A stretch of DNA of 64,000 nucleotides from Aquamicrobium zhengzhouense. GTDB taxonomy: Bacteria; Pseudomonadota; Alphaproteobacteria; Rhizobiales; Rhizobiaceae. The stretch spans positions 1 to 64,000 of the forward strand of contig NZ_JADGMQ010000001.1 in NCBI RefSeq assembly GCF_016124105.1. Reading direction: 5' to 3'. The stretch's first letter is position 1, and the number at the start of each line of letters is the position of its first letter. Under the pieces are notes generated by a model that was given only the letters and a program-made list of their open reading frames with translations, had not been told where the DNA came from and ran no database searches. Shown piece by piece: positions 63,461-64,000 of this stretch. Both the position numbers and the translations under genes were made by a program.

Positions 63461-63640
63461 CCCTACGTCACAGCTTCTTCTGTGTGACTGCCTGTCACCT
63501 AATGTGACTGGCCTTGCCATTTTGCGTGCCAGTTTCCTCGGCAGATGGGCCTCAACGCCGTGCCGGCTCGTGAAGCGTCACTGCGAAAGGCCAAAAAGCT
63601 GCGCGTGACGCGGCTACACGCAAGAAGAAATGGAAGATAC

Positions 63641-64000
63641 ATGTCGAGACTTACCATAGCGGCGGCAGCCCTTGCCGCCGGGCTCATCGGTTTTGTGCCT
63701 GGCGCATCCGCTCAACCTGCTGCTGAGGCAGCCCCGAAGACGATTGTAGAACTGTTCCGCGGCAATGCCGCCAAGAAATCCGAAAACGGCGAAGTTGATA
63801 AGGTGACCACGGCATCTGTTGCTGCCGGCAGGGCCAAGGGGGCAGGCCAGCGTTCACCCTACGATGCAATCATTGCGAAATACGCGAAGCAGCACGGTAT
63901 CCCGCTGGCGCTTGCGCATGGTGTCGTTCACACCGAGAGTAATTATCGTGCAAATGCACGTGGAGCGGCTGGCGAAGTTGGTCTGATGCAGATCAAGCCG
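63641..64000 (+). CDS. Soluble lytic murein transglycosylase (SLT), 5' part
   Basis: The gene is cut by the right edge; 120 codons are seen. A signal peptide (LTIAAAALAAGLIGFVPGASA) is followed by a linker (~25-80) and an SLT domain starting at QRSPYDAIIAKYAKQHGIPL (~83). The catalytic Glu is in VHTESNYRANARG (~107) and the GLMQ-type motif in GEVGLMQIKP. It would cleave the glycan strand of peptidoglycan in the periplasm. The 180 bp before it contain short TGTGACTG repeats and a GTGAC-TGCCT-GTCAC inverted repeat near 63483-63497. Confidence 0.88.
   Translation, partial: MSRLTIAAAALAAGLIGFVPGASAQPAAEAAPKTIVELFRGNAAKKSENGEVDKVTTASVAAGRAKGAGQRSPYDAIIAKYAKQHGIPLALAHGVVHTESNYRANARGAAGEVGLMQIKP

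Overview
The window is GC-rich chromosomal DNA of an alphaproteobacterium, most likely of the order Hyphomicrobiales (Rhizobiales). Pointers are a ppx-rlmE pair, an ArsR-methyltransferase fusion of the SahR type, a candidate speF leader before a decarboxylase, a CsgH-type curli protein, an Omp19/Inh-type lipoprotein, and a pob/pca cluster next to NMT1/THI5-like ABC transporters. I cannot fix the genus from sequence alone. No rRNA, CRISPR array, complete insertion sequence or replication origin was seen.

Left edge (1-2.6 kb): a tyrosine recombinase lies directly downstream of the 3' end of a tRNA-Gln(CTG), with a 13-bp tandem repeat between them. This looks like the end of an integrated element that continues beyond position 1. 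From 2.8 to 20.4 kb is a mixed housekeeping region: ppx/gppA-rlmE, an MFS exporter, a Tat-exported metallo-beta-lactamase-fold hydrolase, an aromatic aminotransferase, a ferredoxin-reductase-type flavoprotein, the pbpC/alpha-2-macroglobulin operon, a dipeptide-type binding protein and an SLT lipoprotein.

The segment from 20.5 to 34.7 kb is a reductive pyrimidine-catabolism locus. PreT-PreA would reduce uracil or thymine, the dihydropyrimidinase opens the ring, the Zn-dependent amidohydrolase removes the carbamoyl group, and an omega-aminotransferase takes beta-alanine to malonate semialdehyde. A RutR-like TetR regulator and RutR-box-like sites lie at both promoters. A complete NitT/TauT-type ABC transporter follows in the same direction and is the probable pyrimidine importer. 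A DUF559 (Vsr-like) gene preceded by paired REP-like palindromes interrupts the transporter genes.

From 34.7 to 39.8 kb, an AraC regulator diverges from pobA-pcaC-pcaH-pcaG-pcaB (4-hydroxybenzoate via protocatechuate; pcaD is absent). Next come a TerC-family protein with a structured leader, a ThDP enzyme/CoA-transferase/hydrolase group of unknown substrate, and a second ABC transporter. The stretch 47.4-51.6 kb holds two curlin-repeat proteins, a CsgH-like protein and an Inh-type lipoprotein around a divergent phoX. The two curlin promoters share a motif at almost the same distance from the start codons.

The rest holds ettA, a KAS III-like enzyme, a MOSC protein, a divergent Nramp homologue, DUF2293-trmO, a SahR-like fusion with its own palindrome, a 28-residue membrane peptide, a decarboxylase with a candidate speF leader, and a cell-wall group (GH25 lysozyme, J-domain protein, amidase with a peptidoglycan-binding domain, and an SLT transglycosylase cut by the right edge).
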